From the NCBI GenBank assembly GCA_001953115.1, contig LSSL01000568.1:7083-18212 (forward strand): a stretch of 11,130 nt of DNA, given 5' to 3'. The translations under genes were made by a program, and so were the position numbers. Origin of the DNA: Smittium mucronatum (Eukaryota > Kickxellomycota > Harpellomycetes > Harpellales > Legeriomycetaceae). Below, one piece after another: positions 1-8,687 of the stretch. How positions within the stretch are numbered: position 1 is the stretch's first letter; each line of letters starts with the position of its first letter. Below the pieces are notes generated by a model, which saw nothing but the letters and a program-made list of their open reading frames with translations, was not told where the DNA came from and did not search any database.

Positions 1-762
1 TCAATTAATCATGCATTTTTAGATATTTTTATTGGTAAACTTTATTTTTATTTAAATTTTAATTCCGTAAAATATATTATGACCGAAAATTTTATTGAGT
101 TTACAATTATAATTTTGAAATTTTTTTCTATAAAAAAAAATTACCCAATTAAATGAATTTATTTTAATTAAAATTTATTTAATGGCCGAAAATTTGGAAC
201 AGTTTTCGTACAGACCGATTTTAACTGACTAAAAACCTCTTGTATAAAAAATATAAACATCACTGTCCAAATAAAATTTTGTACAAATTTTTTCACAAAA
301 AAATATTACTTGTTTATGTGATTCTGGATATTATCTTATTTAAAATCTTAGAATATGTGGTAACTATTTCATCAAGTTAAATTAGTTTAAAAAGCACAAA
401 TTTTTTTTTCTAAAGTTCCAATGGAAGAAAATTAATTTATATAAAAAAAATAAAGCATTTTTATAACCTCAATATAAATCAAATAATTTAATATTATTTT
501 TAATAATTTTGTTTTTGTTTTTAATTCTCGTATTTAATCTTGCAAATTGTTCTATTAGGACTTTTTTTTATTCTTTTAACAACTTATCCGCAAAAAGTAT
601 AAAAACTTAATTTCGAGAAATATATTCTTTAAGTAGCTGTTTAATATATAACACAGAAAAAACATTCAGTTAAAAGGTATTTTAAATCTTCAATACATTA
701 TCTAAAGGGTAAATATATTTTAAAAAAATTATTCATTCAGAATAATAGTTTATTGATAAAAA
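1..762. other. AT-rich DNA upstream of the transposase relic, no gene seen
   Basis: No open frame of useful length and no recognisable protein similarity is visible on either strand. The stretch is dominated by A/T homopolymers. A short motif (gaccgaaaat near 81, ggccgaaaat near 184) occurs twice about 103 bp apart and could be a decayed direct repeat. The 5' end of the hAT element should lie in the later part of this interval, but I could not find a convincing terminal inverted repeat or 8-bp target duplication. Confidence 0.6.
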
Positions 763-806
763 ATGTCCAAAATAAGCACTTTTTGGATTCCTATAACTGA
801 AAAAAA

Positions 807-938
807 TCCGAGGTTTGGAAAAATTTAATTTTTCGTTATAAAAACGTTAAAAGGCTTAAATGCAGACACTGCGAGCAAAATTTTAAACTTCATCAAGCTA
901 ATACATCATACAGACACCATATGACACATAAGCATGGT
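807..938 (+). other. BED-type zinc finger region of the hAT relic
   Basis: This frame opens with SEVW, the usual start of BED fingers, followed by C-x2-C (Cys codons 861 and 870) and H-x4-H (His codons 918 and 933, within RHHMTHKH). That ligand spacing fits the BED family, which binds DNA in hAT transposases and their domesticated relatives. The frame is offset from the ATG at 763 by a 1-nt indel in the A run at 800-806. It shifts again near 955, so the finger would not be translated from that start today. Confidence 0.88.
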
Positions 939-2191
939 TTTTTAAGGTTGAAAAGTCAGAAGTTGTCACTAAACCTCCAAATAGACTTGGGGCATTTTTC
1001 GATAATAAAAAAGTCTTATCTCTACAATCAGCTGTTGCCAAGCTGGTTGCCTTGAGCAGAATTTCTTTTTCTACCCTTTCATACTGTGAGAAAATTCAAA
1101 ATGGATGGAGTTCAAAGGGTTATAAAATACCATAGACAGAGAAAGGAATCAAACTTATATTTAATGAGTAATCTGGTGAAGCATATTTAAAAACAAATAG
1201 TTTTATTAAGCAAATATTAAGCCTGGGAGACAGATTTTCAATAACTCTAGATGAATGAACTTCAATAAGAAACAGAGGGTACATGGGGATTAATCTACAT
1301 AGTAAAGAAAAAAAAGTTATAGGACTCTGTATGTTAAGAATATAGGATTTTATGCCCGCAAATAAGGCTGTCGAAATTTTCGAAAATAAACTAGCTGATT
1401 ATGGAATAATATTAAAAAAACATATAGTTGCCGTTGTTACTGATTTTGCTTTGGTTATGATAAAAATGGGAAAATTTATGGGTATTCACCATCAACTGTG
1501 TTTGGATCATGGAATTCACTTAGCGGTAGTTGATTTTTTATACAAAAAAAATATTTGGAAACGGATAATCGTGGTACTAAATTTTTAAAAAATCATCAGA
1601 GTGAAGAAACATATGGTATAATATTAAAAAATTATCAATTTTCCGAGGACATTGATGCTATTAATAACAGTATAATTGAAACTGAAAGCGAATTGAGCAG
1701 CGAAGAGGAGTTTGAAAAAGATCCAATATTATTTCAAATTAAAAATTCGACCTCAAATATTATCACGCTTCCCGAATTCAATAAAACAATCCATAAAATT
1801 AGGATGATTGCAAAAATATTTAAGAGGTCACCTCTTAAAAATGATGTTTTGCAAAAAAGCAACTTAAGAGTTCTTGGAAAAGAAAAAAAATTTAGTTATT
1901 GATTCAAAAACGAGATGTAAATCCCTATTTAATATGATAAAAACGTTTTTGGAGATACAAAGCATGGTCAAATTAACTATTATTGATTTAGATTCTATAG
2001 AATTTTTCCTCAATAAAATAGAATTTTCGTTTATTAAATAACTTTCAGAGATACTTGATTTAATTGAAATGGGATCTCAAGCATCGTGCTGGGAGGATTC
2101 TAAAATTTTAAAATCATCAAAGATATTCGAATTTATGGCAAAAAATATTGGATCATACAATACAGATCTTGGGAATATGTTTTACAATTAA

Positions 2192-2751
2192 ATAAAAAAT
2201 TGGGTAGAACAGAGAAAAAATTCAAGTCTAGATAGTTTATTGTTGTATCTAGATAACCCTAGCCAATACAGCTTAATATTATCTTCAGAAGAGTATATCT
2301 TCAAGACTGAAAAAATATACAAGATTATAAAAACTGCTTTAGATATCTACAATCGGCTAATAGCTAATGATTTAAGCACCGATGAAGTTGTAGAAGAACA
2401 AAATTGTATAGAAAAATGTTTGAAAACAAACAATATTTCAAAAAAAGATGAGATTGAAATTTTTATTGCGAAAAAACCAATGGAAATATTGCAGGAAACA
2501 ACGAGATTCAAGGTATTCGACGATATAGGGATCCAGATGGTACTATTCAAACATACCGGGACCAGGCCAGCATCTTTAGAAAAAATATATCAACTTTTGT
2601 TAACTATACCTCCAACTTCTGTCGAGGATGAAAGAAGATTTAGTGAGGCTGGACTTTTTATAACAAAACTGAGATCTAGTTGTCTGATAAGACTATATAC
2701 AGAATATTAAAAATTAGATCATACTTAATTCATGAAGATATTTATTTATGA
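2192..2751 (+). other. C-terminal part of the hAT relic with hAT dimerisation domain
   Basis: This is the longest stretch without a stop (2192-2710). It ends with the hallmark hATC block: LEKIYQLLLTIPPTS, then an ER-x-FS-x-x-G motif (Glu codon 2630, SVEDERRFSEAG) and LFITKLRS. The Glu in this block is probably the third acidic catalytic residue, by comparison with the known hAT layout. Just after LRSS the family consensus jumps to another frame from 2683 (SDKTIYRILKIRSYL) and ends at TGA 2749-2751, so the visible stop at 2708-2710 is a frameshift artefact. Relatives use this domain for subunit assembly. Confidence 0.9.
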
Positions 2752-2789
2752 TTCTAATCATTGCTTTTTTTTTAAAAAAATAATCATAA
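2746..2789. repeat. Hairpin just after the transposase stop
   Basis: TTATGATT (2746-2753) pairs with AATCATAA (2782-2789), and an inner ATGATT-ct-AATCAT palindrome sits at 2748-2761. A T9/A7 tract lies in the loop. It directly follows the hAT stop codon. It could be part of the 3' non-coding end of the element, or chance in AT-rich DNA. Confidence 0.3.
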
Positions 2790-4267
2790 GACTTTATCAA
2801 AAAATTTATGACCCTTAAATTTATTTGAATTTATCTGATTACAATTTTAAAAAAAAAATTGACAAAAATTTTTTTGTAGGTTAGTTTGATACTTGTAGTA
2901 AAAACTTGGGAAGTAATACTTTTTAATTTTTATTATATACAAGAAATAATATGATTAAAATTGAGAAAAGAGAATTAGGATTACGGTTATTAGAGTTTAA
3001 AGACTTCAATACCATTTATTTGCATATATAGAATTAATATTAAAGAACCCCATTTAGATAAAATAAACAGATATATCAAAAGTATGGCTATAATGAAAAT
3101 TTATATTTCTACATCCCCCCCCCCCGCGATCTTTTTTATAATTTTTTATTTTTTTCAGTAAAGTTATTTTGTAAAACATCACTCTAGTCCATTTATGATA
3201 GAAATTTTTGAAAAAAAAATAGATAAGGATTGAAAACATTAAATTTATTTAATATTTGTATCTTTGTATGATTTAATTTATTAAAAATAAATAGTTCGAT
3301 TAAGAAAATCAAGGTCGAAAGAAATATATAGATTAACTTAATTTGTGGTTTTTTTAAAAAAATCAAAATCTGTTAATACACTCTTGAGAAAAGAAAGCAT
3401 AGACTTTAAAATTATGAGAACAGTAGTTAGATGGGCTGATGATAGTCAAAAAAAAAAAGGATAACATATACTAGAATGAGAATTTTGATAATGGAAATAC
3501 CTAAAAAATGTTAAATTAATGAAAGTTAGATATAGATAAAATATGTAGTATTCATAAAATGAATCGAGATAAAAAAAGCCTTTAAAAGCTTTGAGATATG
3601 ATATATGAATTAATTAAATTATAAAATAGCCATAAGTTGTGATGATACTACAGAATTTTTACTAGGCGTATATTCTATTTAAAAAATTCCAACTAAAACC
3701 ATGTTTAGAAAACATAACCATTTACTGAAATTAAAAGATATCAATTTGAAGAGAACTTTTTTTTTTTGAGAATGTATAAATATGGTTAGAGTTTGTGGTA
3801 GAGCACTTTAAAAGTCGTATAATATCGATTAAAAATAGAAAATATAGATAAGAAAATGCTTAAATTTTTTATAGTAGAATACATTTAATGAAATGTTTTA
3901 TGACTAAATTGGAAGTTATATAGTAGCAAGTTAACATTGAAATGGCTGATTATTGAATTAGGACCCAATATAAGATTTTTTATGTTGCTCGAAAATGATT
4001 GTGAATTTTTTTTATTATCACGACTGAAATCGAAAAGAGTTTTATAAACATGGAAAATAAAACAAAGATACAAAAACCAGAGTTTAAATGATAATATTTT
4101 TCATAAAAACTGCTCACTGAATTATCAACAGAAAAAAAAATGATACTGAAGACATATAAGTTTGTTTGATCAGATTAAACATTAGGGGTTTAAAATTTTT
4201 TAAAGATAGTTAAATCAGTTACTTCATTTAAAAAATTCATCTGTGTATCTTAGAATTGTATATTATG

Positions 4268-4289
4268 CACAGTACCAGGAGGAACTGTG
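4268..4289. repeat. Short hairpin, CACAGT stem
   Basis: CACAGT (4268-4273) pairs exactly with ACTGTG (4284-4289). The stem continues after one A/A mismatch with CC/GG, leaving an AGGA loop. It is less AT-rich than the surroundings, so it is somewhat less likely to be chance. No gene is adjacent, and its role is unknown. Confidence 0.4.
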
Positions 4290-4358
4290 TTTTAACTTTC
4301 ACTCTTGAGAAGAATAACCCAAAAAATTTTCTTATGGAATTTTTACTTTGATTAGAGA

Positions 4359-4372
4359 CTGTTATGTAACAG
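4359..4372. repeat. 14-bp palindrome
   Basis: CTGTTA-TG-TAACAG is a near-perfect palindrome with a 2-nt centre. No associated gene or element end was found. It may be chance. Confidence 0.3.
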
Positions 4373-4718
4373 TAATTCCAAAATATTTTGTTAATAATGG
4401 GGCTCTTATTTACCTAGAGCTTTAAAAAAACATGTAATGTTCCATATTTATTTAATAAAGGTCATTTAATTTTCGTTTTTTGTGGCCCAAAACTATTTTA
4501 AAATTTTTTATTAAATGATTTGCATACATCCAGTAAACTATTCTAGCCATCTACCACCATCGGCAGCAAATTTTATTAGTCCGTATTAGATTTTTATTTT
4601 TTCACCAAATTTTATACATTTGCTTTTATTACCGCCTTTTGAAAACTCATCGTATGAAGTTACTTCTAATGAAGTTTGGGTTAAATTAAAATAATTTTTT
4701 GGTTACAATAACTTTTTA

Positions 4719-4746
4719 AATGAATTAATGAATGAACGAATGAATG
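4719..4746. repeat. Degenerate (AATG)n microsatellite
   Basis: About seven tetranucleotide units of AATG with two variant units (AATT and AACG). Confidence 0.7.
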
Positions 4747-5072
4747 GGAAAAAAATTAGTCAATTTTATGACAATTTTTTTTAAAAAAGGTCAAAAAAGT
4801 TGAATCACGATGAATAATAGTCCGTTTTGATCATCCAATCCAAAATAATAAAATTTTTGATATTTTTTCACTATAGATTAAGCTTGACAAATCGAAATAC
4901 ATTTTATTACCAATTAGAAGAATTATTAGTTTTAAAAAAACTCTTAAACCCAATAAAGTTCTCTAAAATTTTTCAAAAAAACAATTAATTTCTTTGAGAA
5001 TTTGTCTAATTGATCATTAATTTATTTTTCACAAAATAAATTAATTTAACATGCTCTAACCACAGCCCTTAA

Positions 5073-5871
5073 CCCTTTCAGGAAAAAATTTTTATATAAA
5101 TTTTTTTGAAATGAGCAAGGGATATTATATAATATGATAGGTTGCTATAGGCAAATTACATAAGATTCAATCTCCCAAAATTTAATAATGAAGATAAAAA
5201 TGACAATACCCGTACAATAAGTGTATTTTTTATCATTTACACTATAAAACTTGATTTTTGTAGTGTTTTATTGGTAAATAATAATTTAGTTAAACAAATA
5301 AATGAAATAAAAATGACATTTTCTGGAAAGTAAATGCATTTTTAAACAATTAATCTACAAAAATTTAGATCGATATTATTTAATTAGTCAAAAATAATCG
5401 ACTTAAAACGAATAAATGGAAAGAAAAATGACATTTTTTGGACATAAGTGCATTTTTTTACATTTACACTTAAAAGTTTGATTATTTTAGTGTTTTATTT
5501 GCCAAAAATAATGTACACTAAACAAATAAACGAAATTAAAAATACCATTTTCTAGACAGTAAGTGTTTTTTTTTATATTTAAACTATAAAATTATTTTTT
5601 ATGCATATTTAATTTTCCATTTTAGCAATTGAAATTTACCAGTGCGATAATCAGCATTTAATTAATAAATGAATATATTTTTTTATAATTACTTTTCTGG
5701 GTCATATTTTAACTGGTCATCACCTTTTTTATTTGTAATAAACCATTATAAATAAATTTTTAAGATGAAATTATATTTGCTTTTAAAACCGTAAGGGTTT
5801 GATTTACTGGAACTATTTACTTTTGCCGACTTTACTTTGAAGCCTTTTTTGTACAGCTAAACCTGAAAGGG
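5073..5871. mobile_element. Non-autonomous TTAA-flanked element, piggyBac-type MITE
   Basis: The left end reads TTAA-CCCTTTCAGG (TTAA 5069-5072, repeat 5073-5082). The right end reads CCTGAAAGGG-TTAA (5862-5871, TTAA 5872-5875). This gives a perfect 10-bp terminal inverted repeat starting with CCC and a duplicated TTAA, which is the signature of piggyBac-superfamily insertions. The 799-bp body has no open frame for a transposase, so it would have depended on an enzyme encoded elsewhere. Similarity between the two ends stops after the 10 bp. Much of the interior is a 115-bp tandem array. A further copy of the end sequence occurs at 6511. Family assignment rests only on the ends and the TTAA. 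Confidence 0.72.
5183..5610. repeat. Diverged tandem repeat, about 3.7 copies of a 115-bp unit
   Basis: The marker block AAATGACATTTT and its variants recurs at 5198, 5311, 5426 and 5541, giving spacings of 113, 115 and 115 bp. Each unit runs: AATAAATGAAA, the marker block, a GTAAGTGCATTTTT-like stretch, then ACACTATAAAA-like and GTGTTTTATT-like segments that can fold on each other, then CTAAACAAAT. The second copy is the most diverged in its middle, while copies one and three are more alike. The last copy fades after about 5610. The array lies wholly inside the TTAA-flanked element. Confidence 0.82.
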
Positions 5872-5875
5872 TTAA

Positions 5876-6506
5876 AATTTGATATACATTATCTTATCAT
5901 TATTTAAGAGCCAATAGATAAATTTTCTTAATGAGGTACGTTTAACGAATTAAATTTTCGAAATAAGGAATATTTTTGAGTTAAATCGAAATAAGTGGGA
6001 GATCGAATTGTATTTTTGATTAATTAAACAAATAAAGACAAATTAATAAATCAATTTATTATATAAAATCGAAAGGACTCTTATATTAAATGTGGGATTT
6101 AAAGTTTTCAAATATAGAAATGACATAAAAGAATAGATAGTAAACTTATTTTTAAAATAAATTGGAAAATATTCACTTATTAAATAATTGAAGGAGTTAT
6201 TTTTATATAACTGTATGGATTAGGAAATTTGGTTTAAATTAAACAAAACAAATCTTATTAGCTTTTTTTTAACTAGTTATGACTGGTAATTTTTATAAAT
6301 AAGATATAGTCGTTTCTGAATGTAGTACTTATTATCATAATACTTGCTAATTAGTAGTCAGTATTTTTTTGTGAATTATCATTATTTGGTACTTAAAATA
6401 TCCATTGGAATTAAAAATCTAGCAATTTTTGGTTTTTTTCATCCCTACAGTTTTTGAATTTGCTTATGCAAATTCCGATATTTAGCTCTTTAGCTTTTTT
6501 TTATAT
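5876..6506. other. AT-rich interval between TTAA-type ends, no gene seen
   Basis: No open frame or family similarity. A short motif CGAAATAAG is repeated about 30 bp apart near 5960-5996. Nothing else is recognisable. Confidence 0.55.
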
Positions 6507-6520
6507 TTAACCCTTTCAGG
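6507..6520 (+). repeat. Third copy of the TTAA-CCCTTTCAGG element end
   Basis: TTAA (6507-6510) is followed by CCCTTTCAGG (6511-6520), identical to the left end of the 799-bp element, with the element body expected to the right. No exact partner (CCTGAAAGGG-TTAA) follows in this window. The nearest candidate is GGAAAGGG-TTAA ending at 8687, which shares only CCCTTTC. It may be the left end of a larger insertion now interrupted by the foldback element, or a truncated solo end. Confidence 0.5.
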
Positions 6521-6940
6521 CTCATAAGATGTTTTGAGCTTTTAGTTATTTCATATTCATTCCCCATTAGATAATTTTATGTATTATAATAATTATAAAA
6601 AAATATTTCCAATATATTTTTTAATTGAACAATAAAAAAGATATATTTTTGTTCTGAAGTCATATGATATTTTAATAATAGATAGTTAAATGCAACTTTA
6701 TACTCTGGTTTGAAGATGAAATGGTCCAAATCCTACTCCCAATCGATCCACAAGTTACTTGGTCCAAAAATTTTTCCAATAGATTTTCTTTTGTTGATTT
6801 CCACTTAATCGTTTACTTAAAAAGTTTATTTATGCTTTGAATAGATTAATCCAGAAAAAAATTGTAGATTAAAATCAAATAGCTAATGTAATATTATTCT
6901 TTATTAAAAGTGAACCAAATTAGGCTAAACTTTAGCTATT

Positions 6941-6962
6941 AATGATTACAAAATTAATCATT
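6941..6962. repeat. Perfect 8-bp stem hairpin
   Basis: AATGATTA (6941-6948) and TAATCATT (6955-6962) are exact reverse complements around a 6-nt loop. The high A+T content makes chance a fair explanation. Confidence 0.4.
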
Positions 6963-7031
6963 TTAACTGTTAAAGGGATAAAAAAAGATCATTTTATTGG
7001 GATAATATATGCATATTGGCTGAATTAAAAA

Positions 7032-7076
7032 TATTTTCTCGAATTAAATATCATTTTCTATGTTAATTCGAAAATA
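7032..7076. repeat. Hairpin with 14-bp stem and 2-nt bulge
   Basis: TATTTTCTCGAATTAA (7032-7047) pairs with TTAATTCGAAAATA (7063-7076) except for a 2-nt TC bulge, around a 15-nt loop. It includes a CGAATT/AATTCG core, so it is longer and less trivially A/T than most hairpins in this window. No function is evident. Confidence 0.5.
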
Positions 7077-7376
7077 AGATAAATTTCATAAAAGGAGTGT
7101 TATTTTATAATAGCTGAGTTTGTTCATAAAGTGGGGATTTTTAATAAAAACCATGTGACAATAACGGAAGAAATTTTTTAATTTTAGTACTCAGTTTTTC
7201 CGAAATTGAAACAGAAATTAATAAAGAAAAAAAAAATTTGTTTAATTAATCTCTAGTAGCGAATTAAGTAAATAAATTTTTTTTTTAGACCAGTAAATTC
7301 AAAATATCTTGCAAAATAAGTTTTTTTCGGGTAGTTGATACGTTAAACATACTTAGTTACGATAATTTATCTAATA

Positions 7377-7640
7377 GGCTACCAGCACGATAAGTGAACA
7401 TCTTTCAAAAAAATAAAACTTTGAGTAGTAGAAACGATTTATTCGAAAACCTCCAACTATTATAAATTAATTCTATTTACACATAGTATATTGGATATAA
7501 TGATATAAGTCCTTGATAATAATTAATCAAGTTTATTTTCGACAAATTGTGTTCTCATGAAAAATGTTAATTATTTTCAAAATAGTTTTTAAATTGAAAA
7601 AAGTTTAATTTATCAAATTATGGTGTTCTTTTCAAAATAA
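7377..7640 (+). repeat. Left arm of the foldback element
   Basis: Matches the reverse complement of 8224-8488. Differences lie near the outer end (GATAAG against AATAGG), one C/T and one A/G in the middle, and a cluster at the inner end after about 7605, where one G is missing and similarity then runs out. Confidence 0.9.
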
Positions 7641-8223
7641 AACCAAATATTTGATAGTCTTAGTTTTTTTTGGTAAAAAACATGTCTAATATCTATTTTT
7701 TTAATTTCTTATATTTGCTATCAGTTCAAATTGATCTAAATATTTTTAAAAAAATCTTTATCATCAATATAAATCAAATAGGCATTTAATAATCGAAAAT
7801 TTTCTTAGCTTTTAGCAAAACAATAGTAATTACGTTATTTATAGGAGGTTGTTACTATCAAAATAATAGCTTCTTAAAGATATTGCAGTCCATATTCATC
7901 TGCCCGTCCAAAAATATCATTATTTATAGTAGTATATAGCCAAAGTTTAATATAGTGGATATAAGGGTAATTTTAAGTCATTTAATTTCATGTTTAATTC
8001 CAAATGGATGTTAAATTCAGTTTCATATATCAGTGTAAAAAAGAAGGTGGATTAAAATAAAGAAAATATTTTGAGCTCCTATGGATATCCTAATCACCAA
8101 AAGATACGGATTCCCTCACAGGGTCAAATTGATTGAATACATTAAATAATTTTAGTAAAAAAATTGAATTTATAAAAGTCGGAAATCTGCCAATATTATC
8201 ATTTTTTTAAAAAAAACGATAGA
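7641..8223. other. Non-coding spacer of the foldback element
   Basis: About 580 bp between the inverted arms. No open frame of useful size, no transposase motif and no internal repeat were recognised. It is AT-rich like the rest of the window. Confidence 0.65.
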
Positions 8224-8488
8224 TTAATTTGAAAAAAACAACATAATTTGATAAATCTAAACTTTTTTCAATTTAAAAACTATTTTGAAAATAATCAACA
8301 TTTTTCATGAGAACACAATTTGTCGAAAATAAACTTGATTAATTATTATCAAGAACTTATATCATTATATCCAATATACTATGTGTAAATAGAATTAATT
8401 TATAATAGTTGGAGGTTTTCGAATAAATCGTTTCTACTACTCAAAGTTTTATTTTTTTGAAAGATGTTCACCTATTGTGCTGGTAGCC
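8224..8488 (-). repeat. Right arm of the foldback element
   Basis: Inverted copy of the left arm. The 7-nt A run near the outer end of the left arm is preserved here as T7, so even slippage-prone tracts agree, which supports a young age or gene conversion between the arms. Confidence 0.9.
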
Positions 8489-8523
8489 TAATATATTCTA
8501 AATTTTTTTTTATATTTGCTAAC

Positions 8524-8683
8524 CCCTTTCAAAGCTGAAAGCACAGAAATGGAATAAAATTTTAAATCGATCTATCATTAAAAAAATATATTTCTATATT
8601 ATTAGATATATTAAAAAATCTAGCCAGTTGTAACAACTAATTTGTACCAATGGGATTGAGGAAAAAATCGGGCTTGGAAAGGG
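8524..8683. mobile_element. Possible 160-bp miniature TTAA-type element
   Basis: The left end CCCTTTCAAAGC (8524-8535) and the reverse complement of the right end (CCCTTTCCAAGC, 8672-8683) match at 11 of 12 positions. The right side is followed by TTAA (8684-8687). The left side has CTAAC instead of TTAA, so the duplication would need a mutation. The ends share CCCTTTC with the 799-bp element. It has no coding capacity. The call depends on short ends and could be coincidental. Confidence 0.42.
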
Positions 8684-8687
8684 TTAA

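Larger units (their letters stand above)
763..2751 (+). pseudogene. Decayed hAT-superfamily transposase with N-terminal BED zinc finger
   Basis: An intact relative would bind its element's ends through the BED finger and cut and paste the DNA with an RNase H-fold catalytic core. Read through its breaks, this copy spans about 660 codons, a normal hAT length, with no intron needed. Order of parts: ATG at 763, BED finger (807-935), the first acidic strand with ITLDE (Asp codon 1250), VTDFA (Asp codon 1442; relatives usually have Gly where Phe is), a C-x-x-H motif (Cys 1499, His 1508), an acidic linker (about 1640-1730), then the hAT dimerisation domain. In-frame stops are at 1133, 1169, 1256, 1343, 2039 and 2189. 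Frame changes lie near 800-806, 950-960, 1541-1555, 1885-1891 and 2675-2682, several of them in A runs. The TGA at 1256 sits where relatives have Trp (DEWTS). It cannot make a full protein. Assignment to hAT is firm; the subfamily is not determined. Confidence 0.94.
2752..5068. other. Gene-free AT-rich interval
   Basis: No supported gene on either strand. Two minus-strand open frames of about 60 codons (3054-3239 and 3885-4073) are A/T-biased, match no family I recognise and are expected by chance. Small items worth noting are a C11 run at 3115-3125 followed by GCG, a hairpin at 4268-4289, a short palindrome at 4359-4372 and a degenerate AATG microsatellite at 4719-4746. The 3' end of the hAT element should fall in the first few hundred bases, but no terminal repeat was recognised. 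Confidence 0.6.
6521..7371. other. AT-rich interval, no gene seen
   Basis: No supported open frame. It contains two clear local hairpins, at 6941-6962 and 7032-7076, but no protein similarity. Confidence 0.55.
7377..8488. mobile_element. Foldback-type non-autonomous DNA element with ~265-bp inverted arms
   Basis: The left arm (7377 to about 7640) and right arm (about 8224 to 8488) are reverse complements, with only about seven substitutions and one 1-nt indel, roughly 97% identical. The outer ends are GGCTACCAGCAC and GTGCTGGTAGCC. TAATA occurs directly outside both ends (7372-7376 and 8489-8493), consistent with a 5-bp target duplication; TA alone is an alternative. The spacer of about 580 bp has no coding capacity, so the element is non-autonomous. 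A single strand could fold into one very long hairpin. The near identity of the arms, against the heavy decay of the hAT relic nearby, points to recent insertion or arm homogenisation. The superfamily is uncertain because long arms occur in several groups. Confidence 0.88.

Noticed and set aside
2347..2550. 67-codon minus-strand open frame
   Set aside because: It is the antisense shadow of the hAT C-terminal region, which has clear family motifs on the plus strand.
763..2751. hAT-derived domesticated host gene
   Set aside because: Six in-frame stops and several frameshifts break it, and no splice pattern that removes them is apparent.
703..2820. Possible hAT terminal repeats: AAAGGGT near 703 and ACCCTT near 2811
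   Set aside because: The match is only 5-6 bp, does not resemble the usual CA-G hAT termini, and has no matching 8-bp flanks.
3054..3239. 61-codon minus-strand open frame
   Set aside because: It runs through the C11 tract, giving a Gly run, is otherwise Phe, Tyr, Ile and Lys rich, and has no supporting signals.
3885..4073. 62-codon minus-strand open frame
   Set aside because: The length is expected by chance and no family similarity or context supports it.
4462..4518. 9-bp inverted repeat TCATTTAAT / ATTAAATGA
   Set aside because: Pure A/T-type stems of this length arise easily by chance in such AT-rich DNA, and no element boundary coincides.
5183..5610. CRISPR-like array
   Set aside because: The 115-bp units are diverged over their whole length, with no short conserved repeats alternating with unique spacers, and the context is eukaryotic.
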